DNA of 64,000 nucleotides from the NCBI GenBank assembly GCA_951804985.1, contig OX638131.1, forward strand, positions 40,924,044 through 40,988,043, given 5' to 3'. Positions 1-14,600 of this stretch are shown one piece after another. Each line of letters starts with the position of its first letter. Positions within the stretch are counted from its first letter, which is position 1. This DNA comes from Dryomyza anilis (taxonomy: Eukaryota; Arthropoda; Insecta; Diptera; Dryomyzidae). The notes beneath the pieces were generated by a model. The model saw only the letters and a program-made list of their open reading frames with translations, had not been told where the DNA came from and did not search any database. Made by a program: the position numbers and the translations under genes.

Positions 1-2050
1 CTTCAGAATTATTTTTATTGGAATCGGTTGAATAAAGAAACGAGCAAAATCTAATGAAATTTTGAAATTGATACTCAGAATGATATTGAATATATATATT
101 AGCATTTTCTACATTATGCTCTACTTAATTTCAAATAATTGAATACGTTGTTTTAGGTTAGATATACTCCAATACTATACACTTGCTAACTGAAATGTCG
201 AAGACTAATATCCTCAATAGTTGAAAATTTCCTTAAACTGAATTTTTAGAAACATTTATTTTTGTTGAAAATGAATCTCTAGGAGATTCCTTGTTGTCCA
301 TGGCAGATATTTATTATTTTCGGATTAGATTAGATTTTTGAAAGCCGACATATATATAGAAAAAATCAAAAATGTTCATTATCAAAATGTTCCTTTCATT
401 TATATTTTATATATGCTAAACTTAATTTTTATTTCCATAGTAATTTTCAATTTTCAATAATAATGTTAAATTAAATGATTCGTTTTGTTTTTATATATTT
501 ACTGTAAAATATATGAACTAGGTATGTCGATCCCGTGATCCCGGGACCCCGGGATTGAGCCTAAAATCAGTCCCGAAATAATCCCTGGATTCTAAACTAA
601 AATCCAGGGATTTTCTGAATTAGAAAAATGCTAAAACAGTATTGAAAGTGCTGCTATTTATGAAAATAAAATAAACAATCATGCATTTATTCACTGTGTC
701 AATGAGTAATATTAAACTAAGCCACTAACATATGTTTAAAATATTCGAAATACAGAAGTGGAATTAATAAAATGTCCCAACCAAAATCAACACTATTTTC
801 GATACATCAATTATTTTATATAATTAAGAACTGTAACTTATTTTAAAAAAGTTAAAGTTAAACATTAAAAATGTTAAAAAATTAAAATTAAAAATTTAAT
901 TTAGTGCCTCTTTCTGTATTTGAAAACGAAAGACTAGACGTAATTTTGAATAAATTTCAAACTTTGAAAATATTCGTTTCGTTGTTCGTTTCATAATACA
1001 GTAAGTGGTTATTAAAATTTCGAAAGTTTTATAATCAGAATAAAAAAGTTTTTTATTTTTTGAATAACTTTTGGAAACGATTTTTCGAGTTTAATTAAAT
1101 ATTGGTATTGTTTTAATTTTATAAATATTTCTAATAAAAGGGCAAAATAATGAAAAAAAATGTTAATGGCCAAAACAAAAAATTGGGCCAATTTGTTAAA
1201 ATCCTCCAGAAATGTATTTAAATATTCCTGCAACTGATCAAATATAATAAAAGCGTATTAATGGAACATAACGTAAAATATCTACATGATCGAATCCAGT
1301 TAACATTAGACAATTTAACCCTAAGATCGAATAAAGGTTAACACTTTTTTCCACAAAAGTGTTTATCTTAGTACAAGTAATTTTATATTTATAGACGTTT
1401 GAAAACCTTAAAGATAGTATTTTAAATGCTTTAAAGAATATTGATTTAATTTGTGGAAATCTCGGGACTAATCCCGGCATTGTAATTTTGAACCTCAATA
1501 AAACAAATTTTAATATCTGTGGTTAGTCTTTCAAATTTATGGGAAAATTGTGGGATATTTTGTATTTAAAATGGGAAATTATGGGAAATTTAACAATATT
1601 TTGTGGGAATTTTTATAAAAACGCCGCCTTGTACTGGTACTGACATCGTTCACACAAATGTATCGATCAATCGTATGTGTTACAAAAAACATTTCAGACC
1701 ATATATCTCGATATTATATCAATAATAACATAAAGACAAGTTTCAGACATAATTTTTTTAGTTTTTTTTATATTATTTTTTTTGTAGTAAACGTCTATTA
1801 ATTGCTTTTAGTTTTAGATACATTGCAATTCAGTCATTAAAAAGTTAAGTAAAACCTTTTGAAAGAAATATCGATATTTTTCGCTCGTTTTTATTGAGTA
1901 AAATTTTGTCAACATTTTTGCAGATACCGCTCGAACGATACATTATGTTTAATATAAATAATGTATTCTATACGATTTTACTTTAAGATTAATTTTCTTA
2001 CGGTGAATAATTTACGTTGATTTTAGTTGTGTGTGAATTACACTGTATCA
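1..2050. other. AT-rich 5' flank of MICU1 with a possible decayed TIR element
   Basis: No gene is visible. Clusters of CCCGGGATT-type sequence near 540-610 and an inverted counterpart near 1461-1482 suggest the ends of a decayed DNA element of about 950 bp. The match is short and imperfect. The remainder is AT-rich single-copy-looking sequence. Confidence 0.3.
1869..1876. promoter_or_regulatory. DRE-like palindrome upstream of MICU1
   Basis: TATCGATA, the consensus DNA-replication-related element bound by DREF in flies, occurs about 530 bp upstream of the MICU1 start codon. DREs are common in promoters of housekeeping and mitochondrial genes. A single 8-bp match in AT-rich DNA can arise by chance, so the functional call is inference. 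Confidence 0.25.
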
Positions 2051-2402
2051 TCCCTGACATTGCGCAAATCAGCTGTTCGCTTGACAGCAAACATATCTAA
2101 AATTTCATTTTTGTCGCTACCAAGGTCGTAAAATAAATATATTCTGAAAATATACGAAAAATCTCTAGATTAATTCGAACGTAAGTGAAAATAAACCCAA
2201 CATTTTGCAAACTAACGGAAACAAATTTAATAAGAATTAAATCGTGCTGTGGATAGTGCTGCCATTTTCAAAATATAAAAATAATATTAACTTAATATAG
2301 ATTTTGTTCTATATATTACACAGAAAAAAAATCATCGTGATTGCCTGCAACTTGTTTGCGGAATATAAACAGAAATTAGTCTGGTAAACGTCAAAAACAG
2401 CG

Positions 2403-2653
2403 ATGTCCGTACTGCGTCAGTGTGGTGCACTGTTCGCGCGCCAGCTGGTAGCACCGCGTTTGAATGCGATGGCTGCAGCCGGTGCAGCGGTGCCTCACAG
2501 TAATCTGGCGCTGCAGCTGAATGCGTGCCTTGTGCCGGGCACACGTGGTTACAAAAAGTTTGGTCATGAATACGAGAAGACGCCGCGTATTACCAAGGTC
2601 TATCACCTGCTTGTTGGAGCCTTGTTCTTTGTTGCGGTGTTGGACTGGCGCAA
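2403..2653 (+). CDS. MICU1: MICU1 exon 1 (targeting peptide and hydrophobic segment)
   Basis: Begins [15 protein letters not shown], an Arg-containing, acid-poor amphipathic start typical of mitochondrial presequences. It ends in a hydrophobic stretch, [15 protein letters not shown]. The donor is GTAAGT at 2654 and the exon ends in phase 2. The following intron is only 64 nt. Confidence 0.93.
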
Positions 2654-5600
2654 GTAAGTTTAAACTTTACTGAGGTAAAGTGGAATTTAATTTTGTGTAT
2701 TTTTATGATATGGACAGACTGAAAGCAGCCATTATGCCCAAAGTGGACGCTGATGTAGGCACGATGCCAAAAATGCCAAAACAACCAAAGGACAAAATGT
2801 CGACGGGTGAGCACGACGATAGTAGCAATGAAGACAGCGATTCAGAGAGCGATGATGCGCAACTAGATTCGCACAAAAAGCGTTCGAAAAAGGATAAAGT
2901 TGGTTTTCGCGAACGAAAGGTGAGGCTTATGTAGTAATAAAAATAAAAAAGAAAATAATTTTGTAAAAAAAAAACTTACACTGTAATGCAGTCAACTATT
3001 TTGATTAAAACATCTATTTTAAAAGTATTTCTTTTGAGTTTTTTCTTATATAAGATTTATGTTTTTAAGTTTTTGTTTTTTTTTGTCGATTTTTATTTAT
3101 TTTTTTTGTATGTTGCTGTTTTTGTGTTTACTCCAACCACTCCTCTTTCGACTGTCTGAAAATTGTGTGCGCAGATTATCGAATATGAAAATCGCATTCG
3201 CCAATATTCGACGCCAGATAAGATATTTCGCTACTTCGCCACGGTGCGTCTGCAGTCGGCCACAACTATCGAGACCTGCATGACGCCCGAAGACTTTCTG
3301 CGCTCTATTTATCCGGGCATAAAACAGCCGGATGGTAATTATTTTATTTACATTTTTAAACTAACATTACCTACTACAACTGGTCACAATTTCCGAAACT
3401 GAAATCTGTAAAAACCGTAATAAGAAAGTGCAACATAGTTAGTTTTGAAACAACGTAAAAATAGCAAGCTATCAAAAATATTTTGGATCTAATAAAAATG
3501 TATATTATATATATATTATTGTACTGTGTAATAGTTAAAAAAAGTGTTTACCCAGGCTACGTGTCTGGAATGTTGTCTGTCTAAAAGCCCCAACAAACCT
3601 AATCAACGTCATTATTGACCGACTGTAGTTTTTCTTAATTGCATTTCTTTTATTTATTTTCTTAAACTTTTCCATATAATTTTATTGCAACTTAATGGGT
3701 TATGATTTCTTTTTATTATTATCAACTTTTGTGTTCATATTTTATCAATTATCTGCTGGTATTATTAGATTACTGTACTATCAAAATAGTTAATCACTTT
3801 AAATGCTAATATTCCATGCAGATAATCGAGTATGAAAATCGAATTCGTCAATTTTCCACGCCCGATAAGGTCTTTCGGTACTTTGCCACCATACAGGTGC
3901 CAACGATCGATGATCGTTACGAGGTGTTCATGACACCAACTGACTTTCTGACTAGCATGACGCCTGGAATGAAACAACCCGAGGGTAGGTTTAGCTACTG
4001 ACAGCAATTTTCGCAGCGACCAAACTACTAAACACATATTTTATACTTCTTCTTTCAAACAAAACTAATTTGTGTTCTCCCGTTTGTAGGTCTTGGCCTG
4101 GATCAGTATCGACGTTACGATCCCAAGGTAAGTTTTTCGTAGCATTAAGAATGCGGTATCGTTCAACAAAAAAAACCGTCCAAAGGTTCTCCTGCGCCGC
4201 CTACACAGTTATGTAAATAACACTTTGTTTGAAGTCATTTGTCAGTTTGTCACTCCCATGACTAATGACACCTAAATCATATCCTCAAGTTTGTGATTTT
4301 TCTATTTTGTGTTTAAATCTTTATTTACCACAATAATTTACTTTGTACTTTTGTAATAATTTTAATACCACTTTAATATTGTAATTTAATCAATTTTTTT
4401 TATAGAACATAATTTAAAATTCAATGTAAGCGTGTAAAAATCCACTCTAACACCAATAACCTTTAATTTTTCTTCAAAAACTTTTCTTTACAGGTTTCGG
4501 GCGAGGTATTAAACTATTTTCCTATCCAAAAATTCACATTAAATTATTGTTTGTTTTGATTTCTTGAATGCATTTGCCTGCCAAAATACGGTATCCTTTT
4601 AGCAGGAACAGCTGCACCACCAACACCGAAAACTTTTTATGACGCATGCTTGTCTAATTTGTTATGCGATCCTCACTATGTAGTACTAGCGCTAATTTCT
4701 CGTTCTGACCCCACAATGCAGCTGTTAGCATTTAGCTATTTATTTGATGCGCAGTGTCTAACTTGCTACTGCATATATTTATTAATAGTTTGTTTAATTT
4801 TGATTTAACCAACATCTAACAACAGTTGCTACTAACTCTGTTCTCTGTTAACGTAGGTACTTTTATTTTATGTTCCGCACCTACTACACATTTCTATAAT
4901 TAACACACCAAGGCAATCACTATGGCCCATGTTTCTTGTAGTGCCAAGTTGCGGGGTTTTGCATTCAAGTCCCACTACTTGGTTTGTCCGATTTATTGAT
5001 TTATTTATCTGTCTTGACCGCGTTCATAAATGTTAGCGTGTTCTACATTGGCTTTTCTGATTTCTTTAGAATATATTTAAATAAAATGTACTTTTTTTCT
5101 TTTATTATTTCTTCTTTTTCAACTTGCACAGTCCGTTAGCGAACACTTGGATCTGCATTTAGAGAAGAACAGCATTTTCTACAAGCTTGGCTCCTATGGT
5201 TTGATCACGTTTTCGGATTATATCTTTCTGCTTACAGTGCTATCAAGTGAGTATTAAAAATTTTATTCAAAAGCATATTTTTTCAAGTTTTAGCTCTTCA
5301 TTCTTTATTTTATAATTCTAAAATACATTTACCGTGAGGAGGTCGTGCAAAAATGTTCATTTCATATTAAAAATAAATTCCATAATTATATTTTTACCTG
5401 AAGAAGTTGAAATAAAATCAACGAAACGTCGGAAATATATATATATTTTTCATTTTAAAAACGTCAAATCAAAACAGCCAATAGCCCAAAAATTTACAAA
5501 TCAAATTGATCAAATTGAATTAATTCGAAAAAGGAAATCAATTAGTGGGAATCAGAATCTAACTGCTTGAGATTCAGAGTAAGCATTGACTATTATACCT

Positions 5601-8600
5601 TGTTTTCACTGGGCCTCAAATGCGTAATTTCAAGCATTTGCGTAATTTCATCTCAAATGCGCTCCAAAATTATCCAAAATCTCTTACAAAACCAAATTAC
5701 ACAACTTGCGTAATCTTTTTAAATTACTCAAAAAGGTTTGAAAATAATCTCAGTGTGGACGGCCACAATGTTTTTGACAGCCAAAAATGTAAACAAAACA
5801 ATTTTCAGTCATCTGTTTTTGTAAATTATGAACTTTTTTAAATAAAATAATTATTTTAACATTATAAAAACGTTTTTAGAGTAAACGGAGAACAAAATAG
5901 AAATACAAACAGCATTTGTACGGATTTATTTATGAAGTGAACACAAAATTAACTATGGAAAATAATGCAAATTCTAATGTGATATCATTCATTTTAAAAT
6001 TAGTCACAAAATGTATGTAATTTTGGCTCCAGTCAGAACATAGTATGATGCCTAAATTTTACTGCTGGGTATATTTCATATACACAAATTTCAAATTTGC
6101 CGTATCATTTATATAGTTTATACAGAAATCAAAAATGTTGCTTCCTTATAACATAAAACGAATCGTATGACTGTCAGCCGATTCGTTTGGAGAGACTTTG
6201 CCCAAAGATTAGTATAACTTTTCGTTTTATTCATTAAATTTCGTACGTATAGTTTGATTTTACGTTTTAGAGATATAAACCCAAATAATCACTTTGTGGT
6301 AGCCCAACAATTGCCATTAAAGTGTTTGTTCTAAATCATGCGATATATACTTATTTGCCACCTAATTGCCAGTCAAAAAGCTCCGAACGAGGCTTAATAA
6401 TAATAGTTTGGTGCTACTGTCCTATAAGAACTTAGACCGAGCTCTCTCACTATTTTGAGCTGTGCGTGTTATATTTGTACTCAAAGTGGCAGGACCTACA
6501 GTTTATTGCCGAATCCGAACGGCGGATGAGAGCTTTTCATAGGCAATGTATTACTCTCGTAGGTTTCTCGTAGGTTTGCCATTTACTGCCGAGAGGTAGC
6601 GTGGTATAGAAAAATGCTTCAATGAAAGATGTTGTTAGCCCTAGTCTAGGCTTGAACCGGGGACCTTTCGGCTCGCAGTCGAACGTACTAACCTTGAGCT
6701 ACCGGACGAGCCTTAGTTGCCACAAATTTGGATCCATTAAAGTGTTGGTTCACATATTTGGAACTTCAACTGTAATAATTAATGAGGAACTTGTGTGGAT
6801 TAAAAATATAAATAATAAAGATCCTACGCAGTGCCATTAACTTGAATGTATATCGTGGAATAAAACAGCACACAATGTAAAAACATGCTATGGCATAATC
6901 TAATTCTTTGCAGACAGAGTTTTAGAAAAATTACTACTCGAAATTAACAAATGGTTGAAGTTTTCGGGTTAAGCCATATCCTACTATTTTTTCGCGCATC
7001 TAAAAATATGCTTATGTGAAAATAGTGATTTTAGCTATTTCTTAAATTAACTATTTGGACTGTCCTTTTTTACAAGCCAATGTTTCATGAACATATGTAA
7101 TGGATATTATATATATTTCGTGTATAATAATATACATTTATACAATTTGAAAGTTAATTAGCTGGTGTATATATAAGCATATTCCAATTATGAACTTCAT
7201 TATAAACATTCCACATATATGTAACATCATAATACATTTCATAATTTGCCACTATTTTTCTAACTAATAGCAACAAAGTTAATGCATGGTTTCCATGCTA
7301 TCTTTTGCTATCACTCGTCCTCACTATTTCGCTAAAAAGAGATCAAATACAAATCATTTCAAACCAGAAAAATGAATGCTAGAAAGAAGCGAGTGCACAC
7401 AACATCTTTTTATAACAAGCAATATCCCCAGATGATATTGGGGGATAACGAGTGATAGCAAAAGTTCAAATGTTTTAACTTTTCCTATAAATCGATATCA
7501 CTTTTTTAGCTTGCTATAACAAACATATGTTTTTTGTTTACATTGTTCTATTTCACATTGACATTTAAATTTTTTGACATTTCAAATTTTTAAAAACCTT
7601 TTAAAATTTTAACGAATTATTTCTTTTGTGTACAAAAGAAGTTATATGTTCTTTGAAATCGTGCAAATAAATGAAAAAATCGTGCAAATAAATGTAAAGA
7701 TTTTCTCGAAGAACAAACATCACCAATAAAGTTTGGCGCAATAGCACTCAATAACCTATGACTCTGACACAGTACTGGAGAATAACGGGGCCAGTATTGG
7801 ATGTCAGTCTTGGCGATACTGGCAATACTGCGCCAATGCTGGCCCAGTTGTTAATTTCTGCCTGGGTAGCTATCTCACCATTTGAGCTGCATATTTTCAC
7901 TCAAGTGGTGGACAGTATAATTCCAAACCTACATGGGGGGATGCTTTCTCAGAACTATGTTTCACTCGGAAATGTGCCATTGTCTGCCAAGCGGTAGCGC
8001 GGCATAGAAAAACAGTTTGCATTTTTATATGCAAGCTGTCCGAGCCCAGTACGTAACTTGGGCTACGGTACCTTTGGACTTGTGGTTCAGCTCAGTAATC
8101 AACCTAAGCTTGTCCTATGATCTAAATATAATGACTTCGAAATTAAACCTAGCTGCCACCAATCCAGCACATATTTTAATAACGTAATTAATTATTTAAA
8201 AAATTACAAACACATTTAACACATTTGAAGACAAATTGTTTTAAATATATTAAAGGTCAGTTTATTATAAAAAGTATATTATGTCGTAGTCACTCATTTA
8301 TAGCAAAAAATACCGAGTGATATCGATTTGGGGATAACGAAAGATAGCATGGAAACCATGCATAACTCCGCCGCTTTGGAACTAAATGTATGTTCCATTA
8401 TCAGAATGTATGACCTATATATCACAGCATATGCGTATGTTCCAGACATGTTCTTAGCCACCGCTTTGCAACTAAACATTACCAGTTTACAACACTGTTA
8501 TCAGAGGTAACTTAAAAGCTACACATATGGCACAAAAGTTTGTGGCAATTATCGAGCCGTGGTTACTTCGGATTTTTACAAATTCAAATGCGGATATTGT

Positions 8601-11600
8601 GATCAAAGCAAATAATGCAAACAATTCCCGTAAATTTAAAAATTCTTTCATTTATGACAAACAAAAAAATTAAAAAGTTTTCTGTTATAAATGATTGATT
8701 ATGTCGTCAACAAAAAATTCGAAAATGTGGGAAAACAAATGGTGGACATTTTTATTAGCTAAGCGTTCTACATTCCATGCAATTATTGCGAACTTCTAGA
8801 AATATGACAATTCGATTTCGAGAGACCATCTTCATAAATAGTAAACGTGAATCAGGTCGAAAATCAGGATTTATGAATCGTAAATGTTGCGGCAAAAGTA
8901 AAAATAAGAGATGTGAATTTTATATATTTCATATTTTTAAAAAGTAAAGATGAGATTTAAATTGAGATCATTTAAAGTTCAAAATAAAATCGAAGAAATG
9001 GAATAAAGATCCAAAAAAACGAGGCTTATATTAGAGAAGAAATGATGTTAGAAGAAATGATGTCCATCGTTTGTTAGTGGGCTGGAAGACTAAAATCAGG
9101 AAGACTATTTAAGTGAAATACTTTTATTCAATTTAAATTTTATAAATTGGCATTGATCACCCAAGAAACATTTATACGGAGCATACGACACACACGGAAA
9201 TACAATACCGTCATTGGCTGCATGTTTACGGATTATTGAGCTTGTATCCGTCGTAGCATATACGATTACGCACCGTTAACGTACCGTCAAATCGGACGGC
9301 TCCGTTAGAATTCCGTTTTGCTCCGTATTTCTAAATAAATCCGTAATATTTGCGTTTTGTTGTAGTCGTTTACGGTACCGTTGAAATGAAGTACTCCGTA
9401 ATGTTTCCGTTGAAACGGAGTACTCCGTAAATTTTCCGTTTATACTCCAACTCAACGGCACCGATTTTCTTCCGTTATTGGTGTACATTTCAATTCATTT
9501 GACTTTGTGAACATGAACAATAAGCTCGGAGGATTACATTTGGTGAATGCCTATCTCGAAGACCAGAGGTCATTTAGTATTCATTGTATGGTCTGAAAAC
9601 GGTGTTTTTAATTTATTCATTCCGTTTTTCATATAGATCTACGGTACGTTAACGGACCGTCGAAACGCATTCTCAACGGTCTCACTCCGTATTTTGTCCA
9701 GAATGGCGGTCCGTTAACGGACTGTCAAAACGTAATGTCAACGGATGCACTCTGTATTTCATACAGTTTGACGGTTCGTAAATGTACCGCCGAAACGTAC
9801 TCTCGACGGACTCACTCCGTTTGTAATCCAGTATGACGGTCCGTTAACGTACCGTCGAAACGTACTCTCAACGGATTCAAAATCCGTTTCGATGCTTCTC
9901 TTTATCCGTTCACTGGACCGTTTTCGTATCCAGAAAACGGAAAGTTTACGGAATCGTATTCCGTATTGCTGTTCCGTATACGGCACCGTTAACGGAACGT
10001 TTTGTTTCTTGGGCAATTCAACAAACATGGATTGGAATTGATCAATTCTATTTAAAATACAAAAGCATTGATATTGAAGTGGCACGCACCACATTTTGGC
10101 TTGAATGTATTTCCATGGCGCAGAATTCAGATGCATCATGGGATATTTTTCGGTAAATCTGTTGCACCCGGGGCCAGCATATTTGAATTTGTTTTAAGGG
10201 GCATAGATTCGCATCTATGTGGATCATTCAACGTTTTTGGTTGAATCTGTACCAATTAGCAATAGATTCTTTTTTTGGGTGAATCTCTTCATGTGGGACG
10301 AGATACGCATCCAGGTCCGTCATTGAGACATATTTTGGAAAATGTTTTGGATTTGGCCGGAATCCATCTGCGTTATTGGACGTTTTTTTTTTGGACAAAT
10401 TGGTTCCGTTGGTATTTGACCAGAACCTAAATGCGTCATTGGACGTTTTTTTTTTTTGACAAATTGGTTCCTTTGGGATTTGGCTAGAAAACAACTGCTT
10501 GCTTCTTTAATCCCATTAGAACAGGTTCATCTAACAAAAGTTCCAATAAAGCACTTGGGTGTTTCTGTAATCCCACTGGAACAGATTCATCCAAAAAAAA
10601 TTCCAATTACGCACTTGGGAGCTTCTGTAATGCAACTGGAACAGAAGCACATAAAATTCCAATGACGTACTTGAATGTAATCTGTGTTCATTGGAATAGA
10701 TGCACCCAAAAAATTCCAATGACACATCAGTATGTGAATCTGTGTACATTGGAAATAAATTCAGTTCATAAATTTGGCATTGAGTATTTCTAAGCAATAA
10801 GTTTAATTGAGTATTTATAATTCAAATTTTTTTTAATTTAAAATACTTTGCTCAATTTATTTCAAAACAAATTTGTATTGAAATAAAATTTGAAATTTAT
10901 TTATATATTTTTGAAGTGAATTACTTTGCTTCAATTCTAATTTTATAATTTTTGAAATAGAATTTGTTTTGCTCAATTCAATTCTCAATTATAAAGTCCC
11001 GTCTCTGACTAAAATACAAAAATTCGTCCTATCTCATTCAGAAATATAAATCTGTAACTTTTTTAAAAACAATGGATAATTGATCTTTATTTATGACATA
11101 ATATTTTCTTTTACCATGTTAAACTTTTAAGTTATGAATAAAAGAAAATGTAAAAATCATTTCGAATACTATATCGTCAACTTTGACAATTGTTAATTAA
11201 TTTTTAAAGATTTGTTTACTTGTTTTCGTTTTAATTAATTAAAAAAATTCAATCACTCGAAATTTCGGATGTATTTTGACATAAGTGTCTTCGTTTCTTT
11301 TGACTTATCAGGCCCCATATTCAAACGATTTATAACGACGATTGTTGTCACGGGGAAATACATAATAAGGATATTAAAATACACAATATATTGTGTTATA
11401 ACGTCTAAAATGATAATAATAATAATAGTTTGGCACTACAATCCTATAAGAACTTAGGACGAGCTCTCTCACCATTTTGAGCTGTGCGTGTTGTATTTGT
11501 ACTCAAACTGGTGGGACCTACAGTTCATTGCCGAATCCGAACGGCGGGTGAGAGCTTTTCAGAGGCAATGTTTTACTCTCGTAGGTTTGCCATTTACTGC

Positions 11601-14600
11601 CGAGAGGTAGCTCGCTATAGAAAAATGTTAAGATGTTGTTAGCCTCCGTCCAGGCTTGATCCGGGTACCTTTCGGTTCGCAGTCTACGTCTAAAATGATA
11701 GATTTGATGAAAAATCTCAATGATGAAAAAATCTCAATGTTAATAATAAAACGAGGATAATTTTTAAGTGGTAGTAAAAGTAAATTTATTTCATGAAAAC
11801 GTTAAGGAATATAGATATATTTTACAATGTACTATTAAACATCACATCAAAATTTTATTTTTTTTTGTAGTTTTTTTCATTTTTTTTTTGTACAAGTTGG
11901 AGGATTTTTCGGGAATATTTTGTAAAGAGTATTGTAAATGTTTCAATTTTTTTTTTTTGGGTTTTTGTTTGTATAGATTTAGAACATGTTTTACAGATTC
12001 ACGTTGTCATAAATAATTCACCATTTATGCGATTTTTGTTTGTATTTGTATTATAAACAATTTATGCGCAAACATTTATATTAAAATAATAATAATTTAT
12101 TTAAAATATTAAATATATAAATTACAAATCATTTTCTTCAACTGCTTCAAAACAAAAATATATCAAAATAATGCAAATTTTCTTCAACACTTAAATTTAT
12201 GGTGCAACATTAAGCTACAAAAGTTACAATGTGCAAAAAATATATAGATTTAAATATAGTATATATATATATATTTTTATAATATTTAAATGTTAATACG
12301 CTAAATATTTGTAGAAATACAATATGCTTACTTAAGAGTAAATTGTCGCCTGCACAACATTTAAATTCATGTTACTGTCACGTGTTTCACAATTGGTTTG
12401 AATTGTATTTTTGTTTTGTTCTTTTTGTTTTTTGTTTTGCCACACTAACTACAATGTTGTATATATATATTGAATTTCGAAAATTATAATTTTTATAAAA
12501 TTGGCTAACTAATGCAGATTTGTTTGGTATTCTTTGGCAAACCAATTTTTGGAAAATTGGAAAACATATCTACTACTGGCTGTGTGAGGGACCAACGAAT
12601 GAGAATCAAAGTGTTTAACAGCTAATGCTAACTCCGGATAGATTGTCCTTGAGCACATCTACTTTCTTTCGATCACATCTTATTCGTTACAACGCTTTTT
12701 TTGTTTCTTTCTATACTTTCATACATAAATATATATATAAGGTACTTTGGGGATTTTTCAGTTGATTGTTAGGGATCCTGATACAACAGGCATTGTTTCC
12801 CTAAAATAAATTATTTCGGTTGGTACGCAATAAATTTGTTGTTGACTGTGCTGCTGTGGTTATTATAGCGGTTGTATTATCCATGACATTTTGTGGTTTT
12901 TGTGGTGGTTGTTTTATCGATAATGTTGTTGTTGGTGGCATTGGTTCGACCATATCATAGTATTTGCTAAAATCATAATCGAATAGTTCGAAATCCAGAC
13001 GATAAATTTTGAGCAATTGGTCCAAAGTGTTGCGATCAACATCGCCGAAATATCTAAAATTTTAAAATGAATAAAAACTTAATATTGTTATAGTTTTTTA
13101 TAATATTAATGAATTTTTATATAATATTGACACATTTTACATAATAATGTTGAACTTTTAAAAATATTAATATATATTTTTTTATAATTTTTAATATTAA
13201 TATGGAATATAGAAACTCTTCATCTTTTTTCGATTTTTCCCAATTTTTTAAATGGATTTTTGATTGAAATAATTTGCTTTTTTTAAGTTATCTTATAGAG
13301 TTCTCTTAAACTAGTAAACTTATATAAACATGTTGTGATAAATGTTTATTGGTTGTTTAATTACACAGCACAACAAAAAAAATTATCCGCGATCTAAGTA
13401 TGATTTTCCGATGGAGGTCAAGATTTTAATCACTACATCATACTCAGTTATTTCAGATATCCTCATATATATTACGTAGTACAAACATATGGCAAATCTC
13501 GTGCTTTTCTACATGTTTTGGTCTATAACTTTTAACATTCTTGAGTTTCTTTTGTATTCCATTGAGAATACTTCAGCTAATATTTTGAAATAAACCACGT
13601 GAAATTCGGATTGATCTAACCAAAGTTATGACCAGTCAAACGCAAAAAATATCAATTTTAAGGTGTACATATTGTTACGAAAAGAGGTAATTTGCCCCAT
13701 AGTGCAAGCAATTAACAATAATAAATAAGACTCAAGACAATTCTAAGCAATGCAATGTGTTAGAAAGAGAGATGCCAATAGCATGCGTCATTCACGAAAC
13801 GAGTAGAAGGTTATCGAAACGTGTCGAAACGTGTCGAATTGATGCATGCAGTATATAAGGGCGCCGCATCTGAGACACAGCACTTTAGTAGTGATTGGAA
13901 AGTGGTCGAGTGCATCTCGTGTGTGATCAATGTCAAGTTAAATTATGGAAATGCAGCAGTTGTTAGAATTTATAATTAGTAAAGTTGTTAGTTAATGTGA
14001 ATTAATAAAGTTAATTTGAATGACTTGAAAAGAACAACAACAAATTGAAAACATTACGCAGACAATGATCATACGGACCGTTTTGGATACAGCCAAGTAT
14101 CCTCATCAGTGATCTTTGTGTGATGACGTTGTGATAACATCAAATGTTTCGTATATATGAAAACGGCGTGATTGGGATTTTTACTCATGTCATCAGAAAC
14201 AATGGGAGTTTGGTAGACAAGCACGATAGGGGTCTGGCTACAGAACCACACAACCGTCACTTGTTTAATTTGCAGTTTTTAATGGTTGCAATTTAAACCA
14301 AACATAAGATTGTTTTTTTATTTTGTACACAATCCAGAGATACGAACTTGTAGAACAGTTTTCCGTAGACTGAATTTTCGTTACAATATTATTTCTTGCA
14401 TAACATCTATGATTTTCATATTTAAATAAAAGTGTATATCTTATATGAGACTTGGTCTATATTTCTAAGCTTTCTCTTACTTTGTTTTTGCAAATCACTC
14501 TTTAAGTCCTGAGTTTAAGAAATTCACAAATTCGATTAAAAAATTTACCTTTTTTTGTTCGATATGAACAAAAGCAGGAAAATATTTTATTTAATTTTAA

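Noticed and set aside
9759..10139. 126-residue frame on the - strand
   Set aside because: Produced by the ACGG-rich tandem repeat, with no family resemblance.
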